A DNA stretch of 64,000 nt from Bacillus cereus (GTDB lineage: Bacteria; Bacillota; Bacilli; Bacillales; Bacillaceae_G), in the NCBI RefSeq assembly GCF_025917685.1, contig NZ_CP089518.1, forward strand, positions 3,969,001 to 4,033,000. Direction: 5' to 3'. This document shows positions 63,903-64,000 of this stretch, piece after piece; within the stretch, counting starts at the first letter, position 1, and each line of letters opens with the position of its first letter. A program made the position numbers and the translations under genes. The notes under the pieces were generated by a model. That model saw only the letters and a list, made by a program, of their open reading frames with translations. It had not been told where the DNA came from and ran no database searches.

Positions 63903-64000
63903 TGGATAGCCCCCATTTCGTTTACAAGTGTGTCAATTTCCTCTTTTGTACGAAGCTCTGTTACTGCTACAAGCATATGATTTTCATGCTCTTTATAATC
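63899..64000 (-). CDS. gcvPA: Glycine dehydrogenase subunit 1, C-terminal end (partial)
   Basis: 33 residues plus stop, reading from the right edge into TGA that overlaps the gcvPB start. The sequence contains [19 protein letters not shown], typical of the P-protein alpha subunit end. Translational coupling to gcvPB is expected. The catalytic portion is outside the window. Confidence 0.88.
   Translation of the reverse strand, partial: DYKEHENHMLVAVTELRTKEEIDTLVNEMGAIQ

Overview
The window is chromosomal DNA from a low-GC, endospore-forming Firmicute of the Bacillus cereus group (cereus/anthracis/thuringiensis; the exact species cannot be resolved from sequence alone). The evidence is spo0A, spoIVB, the complete eight-gene spoIIIA operon and splB, a gene order closely matching the yqj-yqi-yqh region of B. 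subtilis, and three copies of the bcr1 repeat, which is typical of this group. I see no rRNA, tRNA, CRISPR array, prophage or transposase gene.

Layout. 0-9.3 kb: the end of a P-type Mg2+ ATPase, an MgtC-family protein, SOS polymerase dinB, a PepT-like M20 peptidase, a GNAT enzyme, a 30-residue Prli42-like stressosome anchor, an L,D-transpeptidase, a YqjA-type membrane protein and the artPQR amino-acid ABC transporter. 9.3-13.3 kb: brxB, yjdF under a structured leader that looks like the yjdF riboswitch, a Nudix hydrolase, a YetF/DUF421 protein and a RodA/FtsW paralogue. 13.3-23.6 kb: the branched-chain keto-acid operon ptb-bcd-buk-lpdV-bkdAA-bkdAB-bkdB, read from a near-perfect sigma-54 promoter, and its activator bkdR. 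It turns Leu/Ile/Val into branched acyl-CoA (fatty-acid primers) and ATP. 24-40 kb: yqiK, yycC, spo0A, spoIVB, recN, argR, tlyA, dxs, ispA, xseB, xseA, folD, nusB, yqhY, accC, accB, almost all on the minus strand. 40.6-46 kb: spoIIIAA-AH and yqhV. 47-57.5 kb: efp, yqhT, aroQ, yqhR, yqhQ, yqhP, a HAD hydrolase, mntR, splB, a PadR regulator with its membrane partner, a P/T/K-rich protein of unknown function, lipM and yqhL. 57.5-62.4 kb: an accessory stretch with a lipoprotein, a LacI regulator, a TetR regulator with paired SMR exporters, and several tiny membrane proteins. 62.4-64 kb: gcvPB and the end of gcvPA.

The most interesting signals are small or regulatory: an apparently non-canonical ATC start for spoIIIAD; a yjdF leader whose aptamer carries a perfect anti-Shine-Dalgarno; a 15+15 bp palindrome over the end of bkdR, about 125 bp upstream of the sigma-54 promoter; duplicated operators controlling the PadR and TetR cassettes; a FapR-like palindrome on the accBC promoter; and three bcr1 elements (one internally deleted) flanked by TTTAT, two of them in the T-tract of a terminator. 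I found no convincing defence or mobile system.
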